From contig JAFQFY010000051.1 in NCBI GenBank assembly GCA_017398485.1, positions 1 to 35,930 of the forward strand: DNA of 35,930 nucleotides. The letters run 5' to 3'. Every line of letters starts with the position of its first letter. The stretch's first letter is position 1. The translations under genes were made by a program, and so were the position numbers. This DNA is from Clostridia bacterium (GTDB lineage: Bacteria > Bacillota > Clostridia > Oscillospirales > Acutalibacteraceae). The notes beneath the pieces are model-generated. The model searched no databases. It saw only the letters and a program-made list of their open reading frames with translations, and had not been told where the DNA came from. Below, one piece after another: positions 16,011-22,896 of the stretch.

Positions 16011-16044
16011 AAAACCGCAGCTGTCCCGACGGGATAGCTGCGGT
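16011..16044 (-). terminator. Terminator of the five-gene operon
   Basis: AACCGCAGCT and AGCTGCGGTT arms with a further inner stem (TCCC/GGGA), followed on the minus strand by a U-rich run. It lies directly after the FGGY kinase stop. Confidence 0.8.
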
Positions 16045-16050
16045 TACGGA

Positions 16051-17490
16051 TTACGCCCAGAGCTTTTTCTCAATGCGGCGGTATTTTTCGTATTTTTCGT
16101 CATAGTCGGCGGTGCGTTCGCTCGGCGTGTATTCCTTGGCGAAGCCAAGCGGCTTGATGGCGTTGCCGACGGCGTTTGCCGCGAGCATCGCCGCACCGGC
16201 GCTTGCCGCTTCGGGGGTAGGCGGCACCTTGATGGCCAGACCGGTGGCGTCGGCGATGATCTGACACCACAGGTCGCTGTTGGCACCGCCGCCGAACAAC
16301 ACGAGCGTGTGCACGTTGCCGTAGGCCTCCATCGCTTCGAGCAGGATACGGATCTGGAATGCAATGCCCTCCATCACTGCCAGCGCAAAATCACCGCGCT
16401 CGGTAGCGAGGCTGACACCATAAAACGCGCCCTCGGAGTCGGGATAATAGTCGGGGGAGGACGGACCTGCCATGTAGGGATAGAACAGCAGAGAACTGCC
16501 GCGCGCGCGCGCCTCGGTCGCCTCGGCGTCGATGACCGCGTATTTCTCGTCGCGGAACATGCGGTCGCGCACCCAGCGCAGGCAGGTACCGGCGGTGTTG
16601 ATGACGCCCTCGGTCACCCAGGTGTCGGGCTGTGCATAGCCGCACCAGCCGACGCCCTTGTTGATCTCGGTCTTTGCCTCGTTCCAGCGCTTGGTGATCG
16701 CCGCCGCCGTGCCCAGCGATATGGTCATGACGCCCTCGTCCAAGCCGGCGCCGTAGGCGGCACATTTCTGATCCTGTGCGCCGACCGCGACCACGCAGTC
16801 AGGGGAGAGTCCCAGCTCCTCGGCGACCGACGGCAGAACGGCGCCCACCGCCTCGCCGCTCCACAGAATGTCGGGCAGGGTGTTTTTATCGATGCCGTAG
16901 TGTGACAGGATCGCGTCGCTCCACACGGCGTTCTTGATGTCGTAGAACAGCGTGCCGGACGCCATGCTGTGATCGGTCACGGGACGACCGGTCAGCTTGC
17001 CGATGAGGAAATCCATCGGCATGAGAAATTTCCACGTCTTAGCGACGATTTCCGGCTTTTCCTGCATCAGCCACAGCAGCTTCGGCAGGGTGTAGCAGGC
17101 GTTGATCGGCTTGCCGGTCAGGGTAAATATCGCTTCGCCGCCGAAATCGCGTTCGATGCGCGCGATTTGCTCCTCGGCGCGCACGTCCAGCCAACTGAGC
17201 GCGTTGCACAGAGGATTGAGCGCCTCGTCGACGGGGACAATGGTGATACCCTGTGAGCTGATGGAGATGCCGCGCACGGCTTTGCCGTCAACGCCGGCCT
17301 TGGCAATGGCAGCTTTGGCTGTGCTTTTGGTCATGTTCCACCAGACGTTGGCGTCTTGCTCGGTCCATCCCTCTTTTGGGGTAATGAGGGTGCTTTCCTC
17401 ATAGGCGATGCCGAGCGTGTGCAGAGCGTCGTCAAAGAGGACGCTGCGGCAGCCGGTGGTGCCCAGGTCAACGGACAAATAAATCGACAT
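16051..17490 (-). CDS. Xylulokinase-like FGGY kinase
   Basis: The 479-residue product starts MSIYLSVDLGTTGCRSVLFD and carries the C-terminal LFGGGANSDLWCQIIAD motif of FGGY kinases. I chose ATG 17490, which has GAGG nine bases upstream; the frame to 17565 runs through a hairpin. It looks xylulokinase-like, but family members with this look also use other ketoses or polyols. It is the last gene of the operon that begins with the triose-phosphate isomerase-like gene, but lies 116 bp after the transaldolase with a strong hairpin between, so its level may be set separately. Distinct from the module A kinase. Confidence 0.88.
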   Translation of the reverse strand: MSIYLSVDLGTTGCRSVLFDDALHTLGIAYEESTLITPKEGWTEQDANVWWNMTKSTAKAAIAKAGVDGKAVRGISISSQGITIVPVDEALNPLCNALSWLDVRAEEQIARIERDFGGEAIFTLTGKPINACYTLPKLLWLMQEKPEIVAKTWKFLMPMDFLIGKLTGRPVTDHSMASGTLFYDIKNAVWSDAILSHYGIDKNTLPDILWSGEAVGAVLPSVAEELGLSPDCVVAVGAQDQKCAAYGAGLDEGVMTISLGTAAAITKRWNEAKTEINKGVGWCGYAQPDTWVTEGVINTAGTCLRWVRDRMFRDEKYAVIDAEATEARARGSSLLFYPYMAGPSSPDYYPDSEGAFYGVSLATERGDFALAVMEGIAFQIRILLEAMEAYGNVHTLVLFGGGANSDLWCQIIADATGLAIKVPPTPEAASAGAAMLAANAVGNAIKPLGFAKEYTPSERTADYDEKYEKYRRIEKKLWA

Positions 17491-17519
17491 GGCGGTAACC
17501 TCGCTTATAAAAGATAAGT

Positions 17520-17552
17520 GTCCGGCAGCAAAGGGTCGCTTTGCTGCCGGAC
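17520..17552. repeat. Strong hairpin inside the five-gene operon
   Basis: GTCCGGCAGCAAAG (17520-17533) and its perfect complement (17539-17552) form a 14-bp stem with a 5-nt loop between the transaldolase and the FGGY kinase genes. The minus-strand tail is ACTTATC and not a U-run, so it is more likely a processing, stability or attenuation element. A second small hairpin, CACGCC/GGCGTG, is at 17576-17590. Confidence 0.65.
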
Positions 17553-17606
17553 GAAGAAAACGCATATGACGGCTTCACGCCGACGGCGTGTCACCGGGCG
17601 GTCGTC

Positions 17607-18281
17607 TTAAAAATCCAGAATGGTCTTGTCACCATAGACGGATTTCCAATCGGCGTCAAAATGAAGCACGGCGGAATCCGTCATCGGATAGTTGATGACG
17701 GCCTTTAAGATATCCGCAGAAACGGTTACACCGTGGCAGCCGGCAGCGGCGCATTTGTGAACCTGTTCGGCGGTTTGGAAGCTCGCGGCGAGCACTTGGC
17801 AGGGCAACGGATAGGTCTCGAACTGTTTGACGATCTCCGCGACGACGTTGGTGCCGTCTGCGATGATGTTATCCAGTCGGTTGACGTAGGGAGCAACGTA
17901 ATCCGCACCGCTTTTGGCGGCGATGAGCGCCTGCGCCGGGGTGAAGATGGCGGTCATAAGCACGTGGATCCCCTGTTTTTTAAGAATGGAGGCGGCTTTC
18001 AGGCCCTCCTCGCTGATCGGGATCTTGATGCAGAATTCGCCGCCGCTTCGCTCGTTTAAGAGCTTCGCTTCCTCCACCATCTTTTCGGCTTTGCTTTGCA
18101 CCGTCTGGGCGAACAGCAATTTATTCGGTCCGATGATCTCGCGGATCTCGCGGATAAGGGTCCAGAAATCCTTCTTTTCTCGCGCGATGATGGAGGGGTT
18201 GGTGGTCACACCGGAGAGAGGATAGAATTCGTTACAATGGCGAATATCCTCCACGTTGGCAGTGTCTAAAAAATACAGCAT
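17607..18281 (-). CDS. FSA/TalC-type transaldolase family protein
   Basis: The 224-residue product starts MLYFLDTANVEDI and has the short-form transaldolase features: TTNPSI at 26-31, the Schiff-base Lys 86 in CIKIPIS (Lys85 in E. coli fructose-6-phosphate aldolase), TAIFTPAQA and APYVNRLDN. This subfamily includes fructose-6-phosphate aldolases that make or cleave ketoses with dihydroxyacetone, and true transaldolases. It sits 19 bp after the YjbQ-family gene in an operon with isomerases and a kinase. The Shine-Dalgarno is weak (GGTG). A cleavage role on an unusual ketose or its phosphate is plausible. Confidence 0.9.
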   Translation of the reverse strand: MLYFLDTANVEDIRHCNEFYPLSGVTTNPSIIAREKKDFWTLIREIREIIGPNKLLFAQTVQSKAEKMVEEAKLLNERSGGEFCIKIPISEEGLKAASILKKQGIHVLMTAIFTPAQALIAAKSGADYVAPYVNRLDNIIADGTNVVAEIVKQFETYPLPCQVLAASFQTAEQVHKCAAAGCHGVTVSADILKAVINYPMTDSAVLHFDADWKSVYGDKTILDF

Positions 18282-18300
18282 GGTGTAGCGTCACCCGTGC

Positions 18301-18921
18301 TTATCTCTGCTGCTGCAGATCGTAGTGGATGTCGTAAGCCTTCTCCTCGTCGGTAAACTTACGCTTGGTGTCGATGACGGCGCCGCCGTTCCACTTTCTG
18401 TCATTGACATCCTCGGCAGTACCGATGATGGTGATGTTCACCTGACGGCGACGGGCGATGACGTGATCCCAGTCGATGAAGTAGATGTGCGCGAACAGGC
18501 CCAGGTCGAGCTTGCCGTCCTTGATGGTGAGGGTCTCGCTGCGGCCGAAGAAGCAGCTGCGCAGGTGACCGTCGGTGTTCATGGAAGAATAGTCACCGGG
18601 CTCGTTGACGTAACGGCCGTACTGGGCGTGGATCGGGCCGGGGTGACGATACTGATGCTCCTCGGCGAAGTCGGGGATCATCTTGCGCATGATGTCGAGC
18701 AGGTCGTGCTGCAGGTACTCCAGATCGAAGGTGTCGATGTCGTGGGAGCACTCCTGAACCATGACCGAGCAGGTGGTGTGGTGAGACACGATCGCCACGG
18801 TGCCGTTCTTAATGCCGGAGTCCTCGACCATCTCAAGGATTTCCTTGCGGATGTCGTGGAAGGTCGGGATCCAACCTCTGGACTGCAGCTCGAGTTCTTT
18901 CTGATACACTTTGAGTTCCAT
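18301..18921 (-). CDS. Long YjbQ (UPF0047) family protein
   Basis: The 206-residue product shows the YjbQ family pattern: VSHHTTCSVMVQE (with His 47-48) and the late block of the form DGHLRSCFFG...IYFIDWD. Most members are about 135-140 residues. This one carries an insert around 90-115 (with HPGPIHAQYGRYVN) and a C-terminal tail. Some YjbQ proteins were reported to have weak thiamine-phosphate synthase activity, but the physiological role is unclear. Its place between an SIS isomerase and a transaldolase argues for a job in sugar-phosphate metabolism, perhaps an isomerase, lactonase or phosphatase step. Function unknown. Confidence 0.85.
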   Translation of the reverse strand: MELKVYQKELELQSRGWIPTFHDIRKEILEMVEDSGIKNGTVAIVSHHTTCSVMVQECSHDIDTFDLEYLQHDLLDIMRKMIPDFAEEHQYRHPGPIHAQYGRYVNEPGDYSSMNTDGHLRSCFFGRSETLTIKDGKLDLGLFAHIYFIDWDHVIARRRQVNITIIGTAEDVNDRKWNGGAVIDTKRKFTDEEKAYDIHYDLQQQR

Positions 18922-18941
18922 AGTTCTTTTCCTCCAAAAAA

Positions 18942-19538
18942 TTATTTTTTATTAAGCCGTTCGCCGACCGCACCGCCGGGGTGCACGACGGCAAACTGCT
19001 CGTTTCTGAAATCGGTCTCCTCGATGAGCGCGGTCTGCAGCACGTGGAAGATCACGGCCAGCGCGGTCGAGGAGGTGGTGCCCTGACAATTATACTTGTC
19101 GGTCTCGCGGTTGACGTATTGCTTGAGCACGACGTCGGCGCCGAGGGCGAGGGGAGATTCAAGGTTTTCGGTGACGGTGATGACCTTGACGCCTTTCTTG
19201 TGGCAGATGTCAAGGATGGGGAGCAGCTCGCCCGTCTTACCGCCGCGCGAGGCGAACACCATCACGTCGCCCTCCTGCAAGAAGCCGGTCGCGCCGTGCA
19301 CCGCTTCGGCAGGGGAGATGAAACGCGCCGGCTGGTCGATGCAGCACAGCAGATGGGCAAAATGCTGGCAGATGATGCCGCTGTGACCGCAGCCCGACAC
19401 GCCGATGCGCGTGGCGTTTTTGAGCAGGTCGACCGCCTCGGCGTAGACGTCCTCGTCAAAGTAGTTGAGCATCTCTTTGATGCATTCGCTTTCGATCAGA
19501 TAGGCGTTTTTCGCCTGTTCGATGGCTTCTTTTCTCAT
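18942..19538 (-). CDS. SIS-domain sugar-phosphate isomerase (KpsF/GutQ-like, no CBS domains)
   Basis: The 198-residue product has a single SIS domain with GVSGCGHSG near 54, then AEAVHGATGFLQEGDVMVFASRGGKTGE, close to the KpsF/GutQ arabinose-5-phosphate isomerases, and the final HPGGAVGERL that also matches them. Those enzymes are about 320 residues because of two CBS domains, absent here. I chose ATG 19538; it overlaps the stop of the upstream gene (ATGA, 19535-19538), showing coupling. Likely interconverts an aldose and ketose phosphate. Which sugar is unknown. Confidence 0.88.
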   Translation of the reverse strand: MRKEAIEQAKNAYLIESECIKEMLNYFDEDVYAEAVDLLKNATRIGVSGCGHSGIICQHFAHLLCCIDQPARFISPAEAVHGATGFLQEGDVMVFASRGGKTGELLPILDICHKKGVKVITVTENLESPLALGADVVLKQYVNRETDKYNCQGTTSSTALAVIFHVLQTALIEETDFRNEQFAVVHPGGAVGERLNKK

Positions 19539-20245
19539 AAAGCACTTCCGTTCATTTCGTCCCACGCCTTGCGCAGGTTGTAGATCATCTCTTCCACCAT
19601 CGCGTAGGGATCGGCGGCCTTGATGATGCCGCTGGTCGAGCCGGTCGCCTGGGCGCCGAGCTTGATGGTGTTGTACACGTCCTGCCCGTTGGAGATGCCG
19701 GCACCCTGCAATACCATGATGTCGGGGTTGATCTCACGCACGGTGCGGATGGTTTCGAGCACGTAGTTGCTGTCGCTGGTCTGACCGGTGCCGATCAGGT
19801 CGGTCGGCTCAGCGACGATGAGGTTGGGGGACATCTTGGCGATCGCCTTGACGTCCTCGACGGTGTTGGCGCACACGATGGTGCCCAGCCCCACCTCGTC
19901 GGCGCGCTTAATGGTCAGCTCAACCTCTTCGAGGGTGAGCGGCTTTTCCGCGTGGTTGAGCATGACGCCCTCCGCGCCGGCGGCCTTGACCGCCTCTGGG
20001 AGCACGCTGCCCAGACCGCGACCGACCGGCAGATAGTCCATGTGCTGTGCAAACACGTGGATGCGCTCGGTGTTGGCGGCGAGCAGGGGGATGTCGGTGT
20101 ACTGCGGCGTGACGATGATATCCACGTCGTATTTCATCGCGGTCTTGTCGATGACCTTGGCGAGTTTGAGCATCTGCTCGCCGTAAAGATACGCCTTCGG
20201 GCCGATCTCAAAAAACGGCGGCTTGATATTCAGTCCTTTGTACAT
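19535..20245 (-). CDS. Archaeal-type triose-phosphate isomerase family protein
   Basis: The 236-residue product keeps all four TIM catalytic residues: Asn6 and Lys8 (LNIKPP), His98 (MLNHAEKPL) and Glu146 (VAEPTDLIGTGQT). The active-site loop EPTDLIGTG resembles the archaeal form EPPELIGTG rather than the bacterial PVWAIGTG, and the protein is short like archaeal enzymes. First gene of the five-gene operon, with AGGAGATC as ribosome site and a near-consensus promoter. TIM relatives in sugar operons, such as EryH of erythritol catabolism, isomerise tetrulose phosphates, so this could act on a C3 or C4 sugar phosphate. Housekeeping glycolytic TIM is less likely in this setting. Confidence 0.85.
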   Translation of the reverse strand: MYKGLNIKPPFFEIGPKAYLYGEQMLKLAKVIDKTAMKYDVDIIVTPQYTDIPLLAANTERIHVFAQHMDYLPVGRGLGSVLPEAVKAAGAEGVMLNHAEKPLTLEEVELTIKRADEVGLGTIVCANTVEDVKAIAKMSPNLIVAEPTDLIGTGQTSDSNYVLETIRTVREINPDIMVLQGAGISNGQDVYNTIKLGAQATGSTSGIIKAADPYAMVEEMIYNLRKAWDEMNGSAL

Positions 20246-20283
20246 AATTGATCTCCTATCAACAGTGAAATTTTACCGCTTAT

Positions 20284-20312
20284 ATTCTACCGCACCCCAC
20301 CCCAAAAGTCAA
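20284..20312 (-). promoter_or_regulatory. Sigma-A promoter of the five-gene operon
   Basis: On the minus strand TTGACT (20307-20312) and TAGAAT (20284-20289) are spaced 17 bp. CAAAAG and CTTTTG arms straddle the -35 (about 20303-20322) and could be an operator. Confidence 0.8.
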
Positions 20313-20356
20313 TGCGCTTTTGACGGATATTTCCATTATTCGCGCGAAAAACGTGC

Positions 20357-20392
20357 AAAAAAAGCGGAACAGCCGCGCCGTTCCGCTTTTTT
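20357..20392. terminator. Terminator after the small lipoprotein gene
   Basis: GCGGAAC and GTTCCGC arms with a GC-rich loop, flanked by runs of A and T on both sides. It insulates the lipoprotein gene from the five-gene operon. Confidence 0.85.
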
Positions 20393-20426
20393 GTGTGTGT
20401 TTATACGATTTTCGACCGCAAGAATT

Positions 20427-20894
20427 TCACAGGCCGTCAAACACGTCGATATCGAAGATGCGTTCCGATAATTCGGGATCGTCGCCGAAGATCGCATCGA
20501 CAAATTCGCGGTGGGTGTACGGACAGTCGGGGTGGTGTCGGGTGAGCTTTTCATCCAACACGTCGGTCATACCCATCACCTCGATATACTGCTCACGAGT
20601 AATGCCGCAGAATTTCACGAAAGATACTATGTTGCTTTCTTCGCCTTTTCCGGAGTATGCTTCTATATAAGCGTCCATCTTCTCTTTGCCGATAGCCTTT
20701 TCCCAGTCGCCGTCGATGGCGTGGTAGAAAAACTGGTGCTCGGTGCAGGAGTCTTCATCGCCGCAGGTACCCATGGGAACGACGGCGGAAGAATCACCCG
20801 AGGCGGCGGGATCTGCCGGTTCACCGCCGCAACCGACACACAGCGCCGCAAGGAACAAAACACTTAACAATAAAACGATCAACCGTTTTTTCAT
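20427..20894 (-). CDS. Small predicted lipoprotein, unknown function
   Basis: The 155-residue product starts MKKRLIVLLLSVLFLAAL, a signal peptide, followed by CVGCGGE. The Cys after VG could be lipid-modified, although the -3 position is Cys rather than Leu. A short Ser/Ala/Pro-rich linker follows, then an acidic domain with CGDEDSC and a helical region (ITREQYIEVMGM, THREFVDAIFG). I do not recognise the family. The ATG at 20894 has AGGAGG eight bases upstream. It has its own promoter and terminator, so it is a one-gene unit. Confidence 0.75.
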   Translation of the reverse strand: MKKRLIVLLLSVLFLAALCVGCGGEPADPAASGDSSAVVPMGTCGDEDSCTEHQFFYHAIDGDWEKAIGKEKMDAYIEAYSGKGEESNIVSFVKFCGITREQYIEVMGMTDVLDEKLTRHHPDCPYTHREFVDAIFGDDPELSERIFDIDVFDGL

Positions 20895-20982
20895 AACAAA
20901 TACCTCCTTGGTTAAACGTAGGTGTAGCCGCTGGTGTAGTTGAACAGCACCTCCGTCAAACGGTTGTTGATTCACAGAGACG

Positions 20983-20991
20983 TCAAATCAT
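20983..20991 (-). other. Two-codon minimal ORF behind a very strong ribosome site
   Basis: On the minus strand AAGGGAGGTGATT, close to a full match to the 16S anti-SD, sits just upstream of ATG ATT TGA. A second open frame in the same leader encodes LTEVLFNYTSGYTYV and ends (TAA) just before the lipoprotein ribosome site, but has only TTG or GTG starts. Could be a translational leader or a decayed gene. Confidence 0.35.
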
Positions 20992-21024
20992 CGGAATCAC
21001 CTCCCTTACCGATTCTACGGTTAT

Positions 21025-21053
21025 ATATTAACATATTTACCATAATCTGTAAA
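21025..21053 (-). promoter_or_regulatory. Promoter of the lipoprotein gene
   Basis: On the minus strand TTTACA (21048-21053) and TAATAT (21025-21030) are spaced 17 bp, in a very AT-rich stretch. The leader to the ATG would be about 120 nt. Apart from this promoter, the minimal ORF, the palindrome and the terminator, 20895-21210 holds no gene that I can support. Confidence 0.55.
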
Positions 21054-21068
21054 TAGCAAATAGAATAT

Positions 21069-21085
21069 ATGTGCAATATGCACAT
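21069..21085. promoter_or_regulatory. 17-bp palindrome upstream of the lipoprotein promoter
   Basis: ATGTGCA-ATA-TGCACAT is a perfect inverted repeat centred about 60 bp upstream of the predicted start point, where class I activators of the CRP/FNR type bind. Its TGTGC/GCACA arms loosely resemble CRP-family sites. The binding protein is unknown. Confidence 0.5.
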
Positions 21086-21153
21086 TTTTGCGACGGTAAA
21101 TTAATTGAAAATCCTGTTAATTCAGGGAGCTTTTGGCTGACGGTTGTTTTTCA

Positions 21154-21189
21154 TAAAAAAAGACACTTTCCGATCACGGAAAGTGTCTT
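21154..21189 (-). terminator. Terminator of the DUF1846 gene
   Basis: AAGACACTTTCC (21160-21171) and GGAAAGTGTCTT (21178-21189) form a 12-bp stem; seven A's at 21154-21160 give the U-tract on the minus strand. Confidence 0.85.
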
Positions 21190-21210
21190 GGTGGGGTGTT
21201 GATGAAACTG

Positions 21211-22692
21211 TTAGATCGACAAGCTGTTTTCGGGGAAAACCGGCTCGCAGGTGAGGTTCATGTGCAGCTTGCGCAGGATCGACTCGTCGCCCGAATGCAG
21301 GATCTGGGTGGAGTGGATCTCGCAGAATTTGAGCTTGGGCAGCTGTGCCACCGCGTCGGCGGCGACGGGATCGCTCGCCGCGCAGATATACAGCGCCGTA
21401 AGCGCGTCGTCGAGCTTGAGTGCGCTCGAACGGCTGCTCAACAGGTTGGTTTTCAGGTCGATGACCGGCTCGAGGACGGCCGGACTCATCAGCAGGGTGC
21501 TTTTGGGGATATCCGCGAGCACCTTGATGGCGTTGAGCACCGCGCCGGAGCAGGCGGAGAGGAGTTTGGTCGCCTTACCGGTAACGATGCGTCCGTCGGG
21601 CAATTGCACCGCCGCGGCCGGCGCGCCGGTGCGCGCGCTCTTGTCCAGCGCCGGCCGGACCACCGCGCGATCGGATTCTTTGAGGCCCAACTGTTGCATG
21701 ATCATGCGCAGTTTTTCGACGGTCTCGTCCTTTTCGCGTCCCATGCGACGGTCGGTGAGGCCTTTATAATAGCGGCGGATGATCTCCTGATAGCTCGCTT
21801 CGCGGCAAGCCTCGTCGTCGACGATGGCGTAGCCCGCCATGTTGACGCCCATGTCCGTGGGACTGCAATAAAACTTGTCGTTGCCGGTGATACGTGCGAG
21901 AATGGTGTGCACGATGGGGAACGCCTCGACGTCGCGGTTATAATTGACGGTGGAAATACCGTATGCTTCGAGGTGGTAGGGGTCGATCATATTGACGTCC
22001 TGCAAGTCGGCGGTCGCCGCCTCGTAGGCGAGGTTGACGGGGTGTTTGAGCGGCAGGTTCCAGATGGGGAAGGTCTCATATTTGCCGTAGCCGGAGCAAA
22101 CGCCGCGCTTGTGTTCGTGGTACACCTGCGACAGGCAGGTGGCAAGTTTGCCGCTGCCGGGACCCGGGGCGGTGACCACTACCAGAGGCTTGGTGGTCTC
22201 GATATAGGGGTTGGAACCGTAGCCGGCGTCGCTGACGATGTGGTCAACGTTGGCAGGGTATCCCTCGATGGGGCGGTGGATATAGTTGCGAATGCCGAGC
22301 GCGTCGAGCTTGTTCTTGAACTGGTCGGCGGCGGCCTGTCCGGCGTAGCGCGTGATGACGACGCTGTTAACCTCGATGCCCATGCTGCGCACCAGGTCGA
22401 TCTGCCGCAGCAGGTCGAGGTCGTAGCTGATGCCGAGGTCGGCGCGGATCTTGTTTTTCTCGATATTATCGGCGCTGATGCAGAATACCAGCTCCGCCTG
22501 ATCCGCCATCGAGCGTAACAGACGGATCTTCGCGTCCGGCTCGAAGCCGGGCAGCACGCGCGCCGCGTGGTAGTCGTCGAACAGCTTGCCGCCGAATTCG
22601 AGATACAATTTGCCGTTAAATTTTGCCATGCGCTCCAAGATATGCTCGCGCTGTTTTTGCATATACAGCTCGTTATCGAAGCCTTTTTTCAT
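21211..22692 (-). CDS. DUF1846 family protein
   Basis: The 493-residue product starts MKKGFDNELYMQKQREHILERM and resembles DUF1846 proteins, about 490-500 residues, widespread in Firmicutes and of unknown function. A P-loop-like TAPGPGSGKLATCLSQVYHE lies near 170-190, so nucleotide binding is possible. The central part has YGKYETFPIWNLPL and an NYNRDVEAFPI segment that I take as family landmarks from memory. Single-gene unit with its own promoter and terminator. No signal peptide or membrane segment, so cytosolic. Confidence 0.85.
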   Translation of the reverse strand: MKKGFDNELYMQKQREHILERMAKFNGKLYLEFGGKLFDDYHAARVLPGFEPDAKIRLLRSMADQAELVFCISADNIEKNKIRADLGISYDLDLLRQIDLVRSMGIEVNSVVITRYAGQAAADQFKNKLDALGIRNYIHRPIEGYPANVDHIVSDAGYGSNPYIETTKPLVVVTAPGPGSGKLATCLSQVYHEHKRGVCSGYGKYETFPIWNLPLKHPVNLAYEAATADLQDVNMIDPYHLEAYGISTVNYNRDVEAFPIVHTILARITGNDKFYCSPTDMGVNMAGYAIVDDEACREASYQEIIRRYYKGLTDRRMGREKDETVEKLRMIMQQLGLKESDRAVVRPALDKSARTGAPAAAVQLPDGRIVTGKATKLLSACSGAVLNAIKVLADIPKSTLLMSPAVLEPVIDLKTNLLSSRSSALKLDDALTALYICAASDPVAADAVAQLPKLKFCEIHSTQILHSGDESILRKLHMNLTCEPVFPENSLSI

Positions 22693-22724
22693 ATCCTCAC
22701 CCCATCACAAACACACTATAAAAC

Positions 22725-22753
22725 AGCATACCACATTTTCCCTCGATAGACAA
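22725..22753 (-). promoter_or_regulatory. Promoter of the DUF1846 gene
   Basis: On the minus strand TTGTCT (22748-22753) and TATGCT (22725-22730), 17 bp apart, about 35 bp upstream of the start codon. Confidence 0.7.
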
Positions 22754-22812
22754 GGATAAAAAACAGGAAAAATTCCATTTTTTGCACAAATTTTTTCTGC
22801 GGCAAAAAAAAC

Positions 22813-22841
22813 TTGTCATGCAGGTGATTTTCATATATAAT
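22813..22841 (+). promoter_or_regulatory. Promoter of the holB-ricT unit
   Basis: TTGTCA (22813-22818) and TATAAT (22836-22841) are spaced 17 bp, about 55 bp upstream of the holB start. Confidence 0.8.
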
Positions 22842-22896
22842 AAAGGTTGGTATTGTCCGCCTGCACGGCGGATGGCGCAAACGAGGAGGTGTGGGA

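Noticed and set aside
17520..17552. Terminator between the transaldolase and FGGY kinase genes
   Set aside because: The stem is strong, but no U-tract follows on the transcribed strand, so I list it as a hairpin only.
5495..20245. Bacterial microcompartment locus, suggested by the PocR-type regulators
   Set aside because: No shell (BMC-domain) proteins, no diol dehydratase and no encapsulation enzymes are present.
16051..20245. Sulfoquinovose transaldolase pathway, suggested by the transaldolase plus SIS isomerase
   Set aside because: No sulfoquinovosidase, sulfolactaldehyde dehydrogenase/reductase or sulfonate exporter accompanies them, and TIM and YjbQ do not fit that gene set.
21196..22518. 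440-codon plus-strand frame
   Set aside because: Shadow of DUF1846. It starts beside the terminator hairpin of that gene and has no family resemblance.
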